Part shown: piece after piece, positions 22,666-35,018 of the stretch
Numbering within the stretch: the stretch's first letter is position 1
Layout of the letters: every line of letters begins with the position of its first letter
Source: Nicotiana tabacum
Lineage: Eukaryota; Streptophyta; Magnoliopsida; Solanales; Solanaceae
Direction of reading: 5' to 3'
DNA length: 64,000 nt
Assembly: GCF_000715075.1 (NCBI RefSeq)
Contig: NC_134102.1
Coordinates: forward strand, 105,412,001-105,476,000
Position numbers and translations under genes: made by a program
Notes under the pieces: model-generated
Database searches by the model: none
What the model saw: the letters and a program-made list of their open reading frames with translations, nothing else
What the model was told of the DNA's origin: nothing

Positions 22666-23480
22666 GGTCCTGAACTTACAGTAACAAGGTCATAAGTTTA
22701 GGATACTTGGTCCTGAAGTTAGAGTTGCAAATTCAAAAATTAAGGACAGGTAGTCCTTAACTTACAGTTACAAGTTCAAAAGTTAAGGACACTTGGTTCT
22801 GAACTTAGACTTACAAGCTCATAAATTAAAGGACAATTAGTCCTGAACTTAGAGTAACAAGCTCATAAGTTAAGGACAATTGGTCCTGAACTTAGAGTGG
22901 AAGTTCAAAAATTAAGGACACTTGGTCCTAAAGTTAGAGTTGCAAATTCAAAAATTAAGGACAGGTAGTCCTTAACTTACAGTTACAAGTTCAAAAGTTA
23001 AGGACACTTGGTCCTGAACTTAGAGTGAAAGTTCAAAAATTAAGGACACTTGGTCCTGAAGTTAGAGTTGCAAATTCAAAAATTAAGGCCAGGTAGTCCT
23101 TAACTTACAGTTACAAGTTCAAAAATTAAGGACACTTGGTCCTGAACTTAGACTTACAAGCTCATAAATTAAAGGACAATTAGTCCTGAACTTAGAGTAA
23201 CAAGATCATAAGTTAAGGACAATTGGTCCTGAACTTAAAGTGGAAGTTCAAAAATTAAGGATACTTGGTCCTAAAGTTAGAGTTGCAAATTCAAAAATTA
23301 AGGACAGGTAGTCCTTAACTTACAGTTACAAGTTCAAAAGTTAAGAACACTTAGTCCTGAACTTAGACTTACAATCTCAAAAGTTAAGGACACTTAATTC
23401 TTAACTTAGAGTTATAAGCTAAAAAATTTAGGACATTTAGTCATGAAGTTAGAGTTGGAAGGTCAATACACTTAGTCCTG
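22666..23480 (-). repeat. Palindrome array, ULP intron
   Basis: Units of about 55-60 bp carry AGGAC-N5-GTCCT with loops such as ACTTG, AGGTA, AATTA and AATTG, joined by TTAGAGTTACAAGTTC-type spacers. Higher-order repeats are visible: a several-unit block near 22735-22930 recurs further on. It lies between exons 23954-23551 and 22611-22483. Confidence 0.85.
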
Positions 23481-23550
23481 AATTTAAAATTACAAGTTCA
23501 AGACACAAATGTAAGCAATTAAGAAATAATGAATACATTTAGGGACTTAC

Positions 23551-23954
23551 ACTTTTTTTGAAACCTTTCCTTTTCTCCTTGCCCAACCACCCAATGAATT
23601 TCTTCAATAAGTTTTCATCATCTTTGGCATAATGAAAAATACATGTACGAGTATATTTTGATTTTATGCAGCCCGTATACTCGGGAGTATTTTCATTGTG
23701 TGCCATCGGTGTTCCTCTTTTGCTTTTCTGTTTAAAAGGAGATTTCAATTGCCAACTAAGCTTCTTATTCGTTTTCCCTCGACCAAGCTCTTCTTCAACA
23801 TTTCCTTCAACCTCCATAGACAAACCCTCATCAATGCTCATTTCTATAGTCGGAGGAGTAGCAGTAAGAATAGCAAATGATGGACCATCAAAACCAATAC
23901 TATTTCTCTTCCTTTTCCTAGTATATTGGTTAATGGCTTCATCTTTGTTTTGCT
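23551..23954 (-). CDS. ULP-like gene, internal exon with NLS-like stretch
   Basis: A 404-bp minus-strand exon between acceptor TTTGCAG and donor AGT|GTAAGT. Its phase (two leading bases, then 134 codons) fits the following exon. It encodes a low-complexity linker with basic RKRKR near the start and a Lys-rich end (KEKRKGFKK), suggesting nuclear targeting. No known fold is recognised. Confidence 0.6.
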
Positions 23955-24092
23955 CTGCAAACAAAACTACATATACATTAGTTTGCTGCAAGTCAACAAT
24001 TCTAGGACAAATTGTCAAATGAAAAGACAAAAACTAAGGACTTAGTTTTTGAAATGTCCTGACAATTTGTAAGTTGTCAGGACTGTTGACGG

Positions 24093-26660
24093 CCTGAGGG
24101 TGAAATATTGTGCTCAACTCAACCCTAATACCCAACTCATGCTGTACAACTCTCCAGAACCGTGATGTAAACTGCGTACCCCGGTCAAAGATAATAGATA
24201 CCGGTACGCCATGAAGCCTGGCGATCTCACTGATGTAGATTCGAGCTAGCTGCTCGGAAGAATAGGTAGTCATCACAGGAATGAAATGAGCCGACTTGGT
24301 CAACCTATCCACAATCACCCAAACTGCATCAAACCTCCGCTGAGTCTGTGGGAGTCCAACAACGAAATCCATAGTGATCCGCTCCCATTTTCACTCCAGA
24401 ATCTCTAACTTCTGAAGTTATCCACCTGGTTGCTGATGCTCACATTTTACCTGCTGGCAATTCAGACATCGAACCACATACTCTACTATGTTCTTCTTCA
24501 TTATCCTTCACCAGTAATGTTGTTTCAAGTCCTGATATATCTTTGCGACATCCAGATGAATAAAGTACCGTGAACTATGAGCCTCCTGGAGAATCAACTC
24601 ACGCAAACCATCCACATTGGGCACACATTGTCTGCCCTACATACTCAATGCACCATCATCTCCAATAGTGACCTCCTTAGTATCACCGTGCTGGACCGTG
24701 TCCTTAAGGACAAGCAGATGGGGGTCATCATACTGACGCTCCCTGATACGATTATAAAGAGAAGACCGAGAGACCATACAAGCCAATACTCGATTCAGCT
24801 CAGAAATATCCAATCTCACAAACTGGCTGGCTAAGGCCTGAACATCCAACGCCAATGGCCTCTCTGCTGCTGGTAGATAAGCCAAACTCCCCAAACTCTC
24901 TGCCCGGAGACTCAAAGTATCAGCCACCACATTGGCCTTCCCAGGGTGGTACAAAATAGTGATATCATAATCCTTAAGTAGCTCCAACCACCTCCACTGA
25001 CGTAAGTTAAGATCTTTCTGCTTAAACAGATGCTGCAAACTCCGATGATCAGTGTAAATCTCATAAGGAACACCGTACAAATAATGTCGCCATATCTTCA
25101 AAGCATGAACAACAGCCGCTAACTCAAGGTCGTGGATAAGATAGTTCTTTTCGTGCACCTTCAGCTGTCTGGACACGTAGGCAATCAACCTACCGTCCTG
25201 CATCAACACTGCACCGAGACCAATCCGCGATGCATCAGAATATACAGTATAAGACCCTAAACCTGTAGGTAATACCAATATTGGGGCTGTAGTCAAAGTT
25301 GTCTGGAGCTTCTGAAAGCTCTCCTCAGATTCCTCTGTCCACCTGAACGGAACACCCTTCTAGGTCAGCCTGGTCATAGGTGCTGCAATAGATGAGAATC
25401 TCTCTACAAAGCAACGGTAATACCCCGCCAAACTAAGAAAACTCCGGATCTCTGTAGCTGAGGACGGTCTGGGTCAACTCTGCACTGCTTCAATCTTCTT
25501 TGGATCCACCTGGATCCCCTCACTCGATACTATATGACCCAAGAATGCCATTGAGTGTAGCCAAAACTCACACTTTAAAATTTTTGCATATAATTTCTTT
25601 TCTCTCAAGGTCTGAAATGTAGTCCTCAGGTGCTGCTCATGATCTTCCCGACTCCGGGAGTATATAAGAATGTCATCAATAAACATAATGATGAATGAGT
25701 CAAGACAGGGCCGAAACACACTGTGCATCAAGTGCATAAAAGCTGCTGGAGCATTGGTCAGCCCAAAAGACATCACAAGAAACTCATAGTGACCATATCT
25801 GGTCCTGAAAGCAGTCTTCGGGATATCCGGCTCCCGAATCTTCAACTGATGATAACCTGAACGTAAGTCAATCTTGGAAAACACTCTGGCACCCTGTAAG
25901 TGATCAAATAAGTCATCAATACGAGGCAATGGATACCTGTTCTTCACTGTGACTTTGTTCACTGGCGGTAATCAATACACATCCGTATAGAACCATCCTT
26001 CTTCTTCACAAATAAGATAGGAGCACCCCAAGGTGACATACTGGGCCGAATGAAGCCTTTATCAAGCAATTCCTATAACTTCTCTTTCAACTCCTTCAAT
26101 TCAGGAGGAGCCATATGATATCTCTATCGGGAGGCATGCCCAGAAGATCAGCTGGAAACATATCTGGAAAGTCCCTCACTACTGGAACTGACTCAACTGT
26201 AGGGGTATCAATACTGATATCTCTCACATAAGCTAGATACATGTCACACCCCTTCTCAACCATTTGTCGAGCTTTAAAAAAAGAAATAACTCTGCTGGGA
26301 GTATACTCTAATATACCTCTCCACTCTAATCGCGGTAAACCTGGCATAGCCAGCGTCACGGTTTTAGCATGACAATCAAGAATAGCATAATGGGGCGACA
26401 ACCAATCCATGCCCAAAATAATAGCAAAGTCCACCATGCTGAGCAATAATAAATTGGCTCTGGTCTCAAAACCACTAAGAGCAATCAAACATGACCGATA
26501 CACGCGGTCCACAACAAGAGAATCTCCCACAGGAGTAGATACATAAATAGGGAAACTTAAAGAATCTCGAGATACGCCCAAATACGGAGCAAAATAAGAG
26601 GACACATAAGAATATGTAGAGCCTGGGTCAAATAATACCGACGCATCTCTATGACAGACC
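24093..26660 (-). pseudogene. gypsy pol (PR-RT-RNase H-partial INT), element A
   Basis: Minus-strand order: protease start with FDPGSTYSYVS-type site near 26610, then GMDWLSPHYAILDCHAKTV near 26390. RT follows at 25962-25474 with [20 protein letters not shown], the catalytic [12 protein letters not shown], then [10 protein letters not shown]. RNase H (25296-24637) has [27 protein letters not shown] and [10 protein letters not shown]. The integrase core is represented by MDFVVGLPQT and FDRGTQFTSRFW (24372-24100), where the element is cut. Stops separate these blocks. RT keeps its two catalytic Asp residues. Confidence 0.85.
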
Positions 26661-28140
26661 GGAACAATACCTGTAACGACAGAATCAGAAGCAACTGCCT
26701 CTGCACGAGCAGAAAGTGCATAATATCTGGCCTGGCCTCCCCTCTAGGGCGACCTCTACCTCCCCGACCTCCACCTCGAGCTGGTTGAGCAGGTGGGGTG
26801 GTAGCTAGTGCTGTAACCATAGCCTGAGGACCCAGTGGAGCACGCTGTGGCTTAAAAGTCTGTGGAGGTGCACCCCTCCTAATCCTGGGGCAATCCCTCA
26901 CCATGTGGTGAGTGTCTCCATACTTAAAACAAGCTCTGGGAGGGTGTGGCTGCCGTGACTGGCTCGGTCCAGGTCTGCTGGACTGGCCGCTAGGAACACC
27001 CCGTGCAGGAGGCACACTAGATACTGGCGGTGCATAATAAGGCTCCTAGGGTCTAGAAGGAGCTGGAACACCGCTGGAGGCTAGAAGAGCTGAATGAACG
27101 GGGCGGCTCACATAACCCCTACCATGGCGAGCTACTGGGGCACGAGCTCCAGAATAATAACCAGCCTCTCAAGACCTCTTGGCCTCCCTCTCTTCTCTAT
27201 CCCGGGTAAACATTCCCTCGAATCTCCTCGCAATACCCATAACCTGCTGATAAGAAATATCCATCTCCAATTCCCTGGCCATACTACTCCATATGCTAGG
27301 ATGGAGACCCTCAATAAACCGTCGAACCCTCTTTCGAACTGTGGCAACTAAGGCCAATACATGTCGGGCCAAATCACTGAAGCGAACTGCATACTTTGAC
27401 ACAGTCATAGCACCCTGGCGCAGCTGCTCAAACCCCGCGCGCCATGAGTCCCTGAGGCTCTGAGGGACATACTCTTTCAAAAATATGTCCGAGAACTGAG
27501 TCCATGTAAGTGAAGCTGCCTCAGCCGTACTACTCAACTCATAAGCACGCCACCACTGATAGGCTGCTCCTCTAAGCTAGAATGTGGTAAATGAAATCCC
27601 GCTCGTCTCCGTTACACCCATAGTACGGAGAATATGATGACACTCCTCCAGAAAACCCTAAGCATCATCTATAGCCAATTCGCTGAGAGTAGGTGGGTGG
27701 TACTTCTTGTACCTCTCAAGTTTGAGCTGTTCCGCCTCAGAAGCTGCTGCCCTAACCTTGGGTTGAGCTGGAGCTACCGGTTGCATTGGTACAATCTCTG
27801 GAACCTGGTCGACCTGAACCCGCTGCTCTGGAGTACCGGCGACGGGAGTCTGTGCTCCTCTCCCGACCTGAGATATGGCAGGAGCAAGTGGAATCAATCC
27901 AGCCTGAGCTAAGGTGCTGAACATGCTCAGAAAGTAGGCTAGAGTCTCTTGGAGGGCTGGTGCAGCAACATGTATCTCAGGTGTCTGCCCTCCAGCTTGA
28001 GCTACTGGGGGCTTCTTTGTAGCAGCTCGTGTAGGTGCTCTGGCTGCACCATGTGGATGTCCTCGGCCTCTACCCCGACCCCGGCCTCTCGCGGCTCTAG
28101 CAGGGGGCCCGGGTGCCTGTTCATCAGATTTGTGAGAGAA
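26557..28140 (-). pseudogene. gypsy gag, element A
   Basis: The N-terminal part is rich in Arg and Gly (ARAARGRGRGRGRG), followed by a Retrotrans_gag domain (27537-27169: FLKEYVPQSLRDSWRAGFEQ and RVRRFIEGLHPSI). The zinc knuckle is CFKYGDTHHMVRDC, in which the second Cys is Tyr. Stops at several points (for example near 27660, 27170 and 27020) break the frame. It would form the capsid of the element. Confidence 0.8.
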
Positions 28141-28189
28141 TAGAATACAGAAATTTAGAATCTCTAAAGTCAACAATTTTTGAACGACA

Positions 28190-28331
28190 AGGAATCAAAG
28201 TAGTGAAATTTTCCTAACAGTTCCATAGCCTCCCGAAGATAAGTACAGATGTCTCCGTACCGATCCTCGAGACTCTAATAAACCGGTTTGTGACTCACGA
28301 CACCTATGAACCTAGAGCTTGGATACCAACT
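28190..28331 (-). promoter_or_regulatory. Gypsy A leader and primer-binding site
   Basis: The minus-strand primer site at 28315-28328 reads TGGTATCCAAGCTC, a diverged form of the tRNA-iMet site. The leader beyond it matches the corresponding stretches at 39995-40121 and 58230-58353. Confidence 0.7.
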
Positions 28332-28907
28332 TGTCACGACCCAATTTTCCCCTCCGTGTGACGTCGTGACGACACCTAGTCTCTACAACTAGGTAAGCCT
28401 AACATTTTGCGAAATATTGAAATAAAAATATAAATTTAACCAATTATTCAAAAATACACAACAAATCCTAAAACCCGGAACATCGTGAATCACAAACTAC
28501 AGAAGGAAAAATCTACTGTCTCTATACATCAGAATCTAATAAGGAAAAATACAGAAGATAATGGACATGAGAAAGAGTAGAAGGGGACTCTGAGGTCTGC
28601 GGACGCGGCAGATATACCTTGAAGTCTCCAAAGCTATCCCGTCTCACTGATAGTGCGGCTAATAAGGTGCACCTGGATCTGCACACGAAAAATATGTGCA
28701 GAGAGTAGCATGAGTACACCATAATCGGTACCCAGTAAGTACCAAGCCTAACCTCGATCGAGTAGTGACGAGGTCAGGTCAAGGCCCTACTAGTAAACAT
28801 ATAATAAAACAATATAGAGTGTAATACAACAATAAAATAAAGGCTGAAATTTAACAATAATGAAATCATAGAAGGTAACAGCTTAGTACACAGAAACACA
28901 ACAGGGG

Positions 28908-29105
28908 ATCTCCCGAGATACCGTCTCGTAGTCCCAAACGTAAATATGCAGGGGGATCTCCCGGAATACCATTCCGTAGTCCCAAAGTAAATATGTAGTA
29001 CATGGGATCTCCCGGAATACTGTTCTGTAGTCCCAAAGTAAATATGCAGTACAGGGGGATCTCCGGGAATACCGTTCCATAATCCCAAAGTAAATATGCA
29101 GCGTG
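28908..29105 (-). repeat. Four-unit hairpin array in LTR A
   Basis: Units of about 50-58 bp contain GGGATCTCCC, then a 5-bp stem around a 5-base loop, then AGTCCCAAAGTAAATATG. Stems are CGAGA/TCTCG (28914-28928), CGGAA/TTCCG (28962-28976), CGGAA/TTCTG and GGGAA/TTCCA. Confidence 0.85.
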
Positions 29106-29994
29106 AATGATAGAAATACAACTACATCACGAAGTTCTTACAATTTAGACTAAGTACAAGTTAGGGAAGAAGCAGAAAATTCACTAAGCATGCTGCACAT
29201 AATTCACATAAACAATTAAGACACGTAGACATGTTGTATTAGACTAAACATGATAGCTACACATATTGGAATAACTCAATTAAGGATGAGAATAGATTAG
29301 CACTCATTAAAATGGTATAACTCAAAATAACAGGAAAATATGTTGCTGCTCGGTAAGAAAATCGGGTTTTACCACAACTAGCCCGTGTACGTACTCATCA
29401 CCTCATGTACACGGTGCTCACATAACACAATAGTTCCAAATCTTAAGGGGATTTCCCCCGCACAAAGTTAGGCAAGCCACTTACATCGAACCAAGCTCAA
29501 TCAATCGGTCACAATGCCTTTCCCACAAATATCCGGCTCCGAATCGACCAAATCTAGCCAAAAGCAATTACATATCATAAATACAACAATAATAGACTCA
29601 TCTAATTAATGAAATCAACACTTTAACAAAAATCCCAAAATTAACTAAAATATTGCCCGAGGGGCCACGTCTCGGAATCGGGTAAAAGTTACAAAATAGG
29701 AACGCCCATTCCACCACGAGTCTAACCATACCAAAATTACTAAATTCCGATACCAAATGGTCCTCCAAATTCACAAATCAAACTTTCAAATCCCTAGCCT
29801 CCAACTTCCAATTTCCACCTTAAATACACACTAACTAGGTGAAAAAATACATGGCAAGGCAAGAGTATTGATAAAAAATAAGCACAAGAGACTTAACTCA
29901 AGAAATGCCTCAAAAATGCTCTCAAAAATCGCCCTAAACCGAGTTTACAAAGTCAAAAATGACAAAAATCACGAAGCCCTTCGGTTTTAACCAC

Positions 29995-30310
29995 TGCCCA
30001 GGTATTTCCGCACCTGCGGAACCTGGGCTCGCACCTGCGGGTGCGCTTGTGCGGAAATTGTGCGCATCTGTGCAATTTACTTTCCCTCTCTGCCTTCTCA
30101 CCTGCGATGAAATGGCCGCATCTACGCGTGCGCGCCTGCGGAATTCCCTTCCGCTTCTGCGGACCTTGCGCACCTGCGAAGACCCCTAACGCATCTGCGG
30201 GCATCACAGATGCGGAAAACACCTCGCACCTATGACCCCTGGCACTCCTCCATTTTCCCGCTTCTGCGCCAATTTGCTCGCGCCTGCGGGCAGCCTTGTG
30301 CAGGTGCGAT
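29995..30310 (-). repeat. CACCTGCGG-word array in LTR A
   Basis: Many CACCTGCGG, CTTCTGCGG and GCATCTGCGG words make this CpG-rich stretch stand out from an AT-rich LTR. It lies about 690-1000 bp from the LTR 5' end. Confidence 0.85.
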
Positions 30311-31149
30311 TACAGCAGAACCGGCAAAAACACCAGATTTTCCTAAGTCCAATTTCATTCCGTTAAGCATCCAAAACACACCCGAGGTCCCCCGGTACCT
30401 CAACCAAACCTACCAACCAATCCTATAACACCATACAAACTTAGTCGAGCCTTCAAACCACATCGAAACCACCAAAAATCATGAATTAAGCACGAATGCA
30501 AGCCTAAAAACTTAGAATTTTTCCAATTCTACAAACGATGCCGAACCACGTCAAATCTAGTCCGAATTACCTCAAATTTTACACAAAGGTAAAAAATGAC
30601 ACTACAAACCTACAGCCATTTTTTGAAATCCATTCCGAGCTCGATATCAAAATTTCCACTATCGGCCGAAATCACCGAAAAATCTAACTTTCGCCAATTC
30701 AAGCCTAAATCTACTACAGACCTCCAAAACACTTTCCGAATGCGCTCCTAAGCTCAAAATCACTCAACGGAGCTAACGGAGTCGACGGAATTCCATTGCG
30801 GATCCGTCTTCATATAGTTCCGACTATGGTCCAAATTTTAAGACTTAAGCTCTCATTTAGGGACCAAGTGTCCCAAAACACTCCGAAACTCAAAACCAAT
30901 CATCCCGGCAAGTCACAATAGCAAAAATAGATATGGGGAAAGCAGTTAATAGGGGTTCGGAGCTCTAACTCTCAAAACGACCTGCAGGGTCGTTACATGT
31001 TCTCTATGTTCTTCGATTGTAAGTTCACAAGATTCTGCAAAATATTTACAAGAGCTAACACAATTAGTACTTGTTACTAATATTTTATAAAACAAACATG
31101 TATAAGATGAAAAAAACTCCGTCTAACCTTTAGCAACTGTCAAGATCAT

Positions 31150-32011
31150 GCCAGTTAAATCATTATCTTGGCTAGTATTTTTTGGCTTTTAACATTGTCT
31201 GTAAGAGAGAGAGGTGTAGAGATATCATATGTTTCTTCTATACATTTGCAAACAATCTCACTTATGATTGTTCCTTGGGTATTTTCTATGTCTTGAGATT
31301 GTCCTCCACTTCTCTCTTTTGAAATTTTATCATCTTGATAGTCCACTCCATCTTCTTTCTTTGCAGCTTCAAAAGATTCTATAACATTTAAAATTAATAC
31401 TTGTTACTAATAGTTTACTAAAACTAACATTCAACATATCATGAAAATTCCATCTAACCTTGATTGGAATCATTTTGATTTCAAAATTTCTCTTTAAGTG
31501 AGAGAGGTGTAGATAGATCATATATTCCTTCAACACATTTGCATACAATCTCACTTATACTTGTTCCCAATGGATTTTCTAAATCCTGAGATTGCACTCC
31601 AGATTTACAGATTATTTCTGTTACACTTGTCTCTTTTGAATTTTTCTGGTCTTGACATTCCACTCCATCTTGAACTTCCACTCCATCAAAAGATTCTACA
31701 CATATTTATAATCATAAAAAGGTTTATATGTATTACGCTATTGAATATAAATTTCAATGACAATAAATTCAAAAACTGTATCTAACATTTCCCAATTTCG
31801 ATGCCAATATCAGTTTCATCTTCTAGATGCGTATCTCTATAATCGCTTTCATAATGATGTTCTACATGCACATCTATTTCATCGCATAGATCATCAACTA
31901 CATCTTTGCTAATTAGAACACTAGGTTCTCTCTCTATGATCCTTTCATGAGGTATGTCAAGAAGCTTCAATAAAGTATCAATCTTTGATCCTAGGTTTTT
32001 CTTTAAAGCCT
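31150..32011 (-). pseudogene. ULP-like gene, linker exons including a duplicated exon
   Basis: Three probable minus-strand exons: 32011-31785 (ALKKNLGSKIDTLLKLLD, then acidic), about 31695-31488, and about 31375-31150. The last two are related: both have DGV(E/D)-QD-KISKE-type starts and end in SEIVCKC(V/I)E--YD(L/I)STPLSL, so one exon was duplicated. They are acidic linker sequence without a known domain. They join the DUF1985 part to the catalytic part; exact splice sites are not certain. Confidence 0.55.
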
Positions 32012-32097
32012 GTGAGATAGTATTTAAAATAAGAATAAGAATGTTAGCTGCTTATAAGTTACAGACACTTGGTCCTTAACATAGAGGTACAAGCACA

Positions 32098-32102
32098 GAA
32101 AT
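32098..32102. repeat. Target-site duplication of gypsy B, left
   Basis: GAAAT; the identical word is at 42998-43002 after the other LTR. It lies inside the ULP intron repeat array. Confidence 0.9.
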
Positions 32103-32869
32103 TGTCACGACCCAATTTCACCTATAGGTCGTGATGGCGCCCAACACTACAGCTAGGCAAGCCAACTTAATAAATTAAGCATATATTGACAAAATTTAAA
32201 ACCAAGAAAAATAATAAAGCCCAAATTCTACCAATGTGAGTGCCAAGACCTGGTGTCACAAGTGTATGAGCATCTAGTAAATTATACAAAACCTTAAACA
32301 CTATCTGAAATAAAAATAGACAAAATAAAAAATATAAGGAGAGACAATACTAGCTGCAAAACGGATCAGAAAGGCAGCTCACCACTATGCTCCTGGATAA
32401 CGTGGGTGTAAGACAATAGGTCCCCCACTAGTACTTGCCTCAGGTCCTGCACAAAAAGTGTAGCAAGTATAGTATGAGTACGTAAACAACATGTACCCAG
32501 TAAGTATCAAGCCTAATCTCGAAGTGGTAGAGACGAGATGACCGACTTTGACACTCACTATGGGTCAATAATAATAATTGAAATACAACTAGGATATTTA
32601 AATTAACATGATTTGCAGAATTTAAAATAATTTATTTAATTAGCGGAAATAATCAAATTCCTTCAAATGCAACAATTCTCAATATATTAATTAAATTCCT
32701 TCAATTCAAATAATTTTCAATTTATCAATTAAATATCATTTACAGGAATAACGATTAATTCTTTAACAAGCAAGAATAATAATTCATTAAATTTCAAGGA
32801 TTCTCCAATTTATCAATTAGCTTCGCAAGCTTGAAATAACTATTAAAGTATCGTGTAATTATTATTATT

Positions 32870-33060
32870 AAGCACGATTTCTGTCGAGGACGTACGACCC
32901 GATCCAGAGTGTCGTGTACACTGCCGAGGGACGTGCAGCGCGATCCATAGATGTATCTATCCTGCCGAGGCATACGGCCCGCTCCACAAGAAAGGAGGAC
33001 ATTTTCTTATGTACCTCCGGAAGGAGAGTATATTTATTATAAGATAAATTCGAGAGGAAG
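32870..33060 (-). repeat. Hairpin module in LTR B
   Basis: A phrase like CCGAGG-ACGTRC-CGATCC alternates with small inverted repeats: AGTGT-CGTGT-ACACT, ATAGAT-GT-ATCTAT and GGAGG...CCTCC. In the other LTR the stems are kept while loops change (CGTAT, GC). Confidence 0.7.
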
Positions 33061-33879
33061 AACAATTTCTTTTAACAATTAATTAATTTAAACAGAAAAT
33101 CAAACATATGAATTTCCCATCCTTTAATATTTTTATCTAACAATTCACAACATATATATAAATATATTAAATAATATTAATTAAACAAGGAACACAATTT
33201 ACACAAGTAATTCATGCTTTGAGTCATAATCTACCCGGACTTTAGCATTAATAGTACCTACGCACGGACTCTAGTCACCTCGTGCATACGTAGCCCCCGC
33301 AATTATCAACAATTATTCATTTTAATCCTTATGGGGTAATTTTTCCCTCACAAGATTAGATAAGAGACTTACCTCGTCTTGCTCCAATTCAATCCTCTAG
33401 AAGGCCCTTTCCATGATTATCCAACTCTGTCTGGCTCGAATCTAGCCAGAATAATTCGATACAATCACTAAAATTTATAGGAATCAGTTCTATAAGAAAA
33501 TACTACATTTTAAATAAAAATTCCGAAATTAATTAAAAATTCGTCCGTGGGACCCACGTCTCGGAATCCGGCAAAAGTTACGAAATATGAACACCCACTC
33601 AACCACGAGTCTACCCATACCAAAATCACTAAATTCCGATAACAATTCGGCCCTCAAATCCTCAAATATATGCAAGAGGGTTTTCAAACTTTTCCAACTC
33701 AATTCACCAATTAAATGATAAAAATAGTGATGGATTCGGGTAATTTAACCAATATTGAGTTAAGATCACTTACCCTGTTGTTTTCACTGAAAATCTCCCA
33801 AAAATTGCCTAAATCCGAGCTCCAAATCGTTAAAAATGGAAAATGGGTCAGAACTTAAACTCTCTGCCCTGTGATTTCT

Positions 33880-34290
33880 TCTACGCAATCGCGAACTTCC
33901 TCACGCGATCGCGTAGCATAATTTTTTCTGCCCAAACATTAACCCTACGTGATCTCATCAAGTCCCACGCGATCGTGATTTACTAGGTTCCAACTCTACG
34001 CGATCGCATCCTTCTTCACGCGATCGCGTAGCACTACGCGTGGCCCAGCTTCCTCTCAAATTTCCCCTACGCGATCGCAAACAATGACACCCGATCGCAA
34101 TACACACACTGGCCAATCTTACGCGATCGCGGACGTGTCCACGCAATCGCAGTAAACAAATTCCCAGCTGCCCAAATTAACCCTATGCGACCGTAACCCC
34201 ATTCACGCGATCGCGTAGAACAAATCCACCTCTGCCTAACTTACTCTACATGATTGCAGACCAACTTACGTGATCGCGTATAAGGATACC
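33880..34290 (-). repeat. GCGATCGC-word array in LTR B
   Basis: ACGCGATCGCGTAG and related words recur every 20-35 bp; each contains the 8-bp palindrome GCGATCGC or a one-base decay of it. The same array is at 41890-42300 in the other LTR. Confidence 0.9.
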
Positions 34291-34982
34291 AGAAGAAAAT
34301 ACCAGCAGTGTTCCAAAGGCCAAAAGTGATCCGTTAGTCGTCCGAAACTCACCCGAGCCCCTCGGGACCTCGACCAATTACACCAACAAGTCCCAAAATA
34401 TCAAACGAACTTAGTCGAACCCTCCAATCACACCAAACAACGCTAAAACCACGAATCATCCCCCAATTCAAGCTTAATGAAACTTAAGATTTCCAACTTC
34501 TACATTATGTACCGAAACCTATCAATTAAAGTCCGATTGACCTTAAATTTTGCACACAAGTCATAAATAACATAATGGAGCTATGAAAATTTTCAAAACT
34601 GGATTCCGACTTCGATATCAAAAAGTTAACTCCCCGGTCAAACTTCCACACTTAAATTCCTATTTTAGCCATTTCAAGCCTAATTTAACTACGGACTTCC
34701 AAATAAAATTCCGAACATGTTCCTAAGTCCAAAATCACCATATAGAGCTGTTAGAATCGTTAAAATTCTATTGCGGGGTCGTTTTCTCAAAAATGTTGAC
34801 TGAAGTCAAACTTAGCACTATAAGGCCAACTTAAGGATCCAAGTGTTCCGGTTTCAACCCAAACACTTCTAAATCCCGAACCAACCATCCCTGCAAGTCA
34901 TAAATCATTAAAAGCACATACGGGAAGTTTTATTTTAGGGAACGGGGTTCTAAAAGTTAAAATGACCGGTTGGGTCATTACA

Positions 34983-34995
34983 TTTTCCACCTCTT
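34983..34995 (-). other. Polypurine tract of gypsy B
   Basis: On the minus strand AAGAGGTGGAAAA directly precedes the 3' LTR start TGTAATGACCC. Confidence 0.75.
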
Positions 34996-35002
34996 AAACA
35001 AA

Positions 35003-35018
35003 CGTTCGTCCTCGAACG
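35003..35018 (-). other. CGTTCG-TCCT-CGAACG inverted repeat at the pol 3' end
   Basis: This 6-bp-stem inverted repeat codes, on the minus strand, for the FEDER residues near the pol C-terminus. The same 16 bases occur at 54557-54572 in the non-coding element C. Confidence 0.75.

Larger units (their letters stand above)
24093..30997 (-). mobile_element. Gypsy element A (Tekay-like chromovirus), 3'-truncated
   Basis: A minus-strand element with 5' LTR (28332-30997), primer site, gag and pol. It stops abruptly inside the integrase core near 24093, where the coding match changes to MULE intron sequence. The rest of integrase, chromodomain, polypurine tract and 3' LTR are missing, so no target duplication can be tested. 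Frames contain many stops. It is inserted in the ULP gene between the exons at 31150 and 23954. Confidence 0.85.
28332..30997 (-). repeat. 5' LTR of gypsy A
   Basis: 2666 bp; on the minus strand it starts TGTAACGACCC and ends GGGTCGTGACA. It contains a hairpin array (28908-29105) and a CACCTGCGG-word array (29995-30310). No coding region is credible. Confidence 0.85.
32103..34982 (-). repeat. 3' LTR of gypsy B
   Basis: 2880 bp, paired with 40122-42997. It contains a hairpin module (32870-33060) and a GCGATCGC array (33880-34290). Confidence 0.9.

Noticed and set aside
22666..23480. CRISPR-like array
   Set aside because: Repeats are palindromic with variable, mutually similar spacers in plant intron DNA and no cas genes; this is a minisatellite within a MULE.
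27094..28143. Plus-strand ORFs opposite gypsy A gag
   Set aside because: They are antisense shadows of the minus-strand gag, whose domains are clear.
33880..34290. Contamination or cloning-site artefact because of many GCGATCGC words
   Set aside because: The same array occurs in both LTRs of an element with perfect target duplications, so it is genuine genomic sequence.
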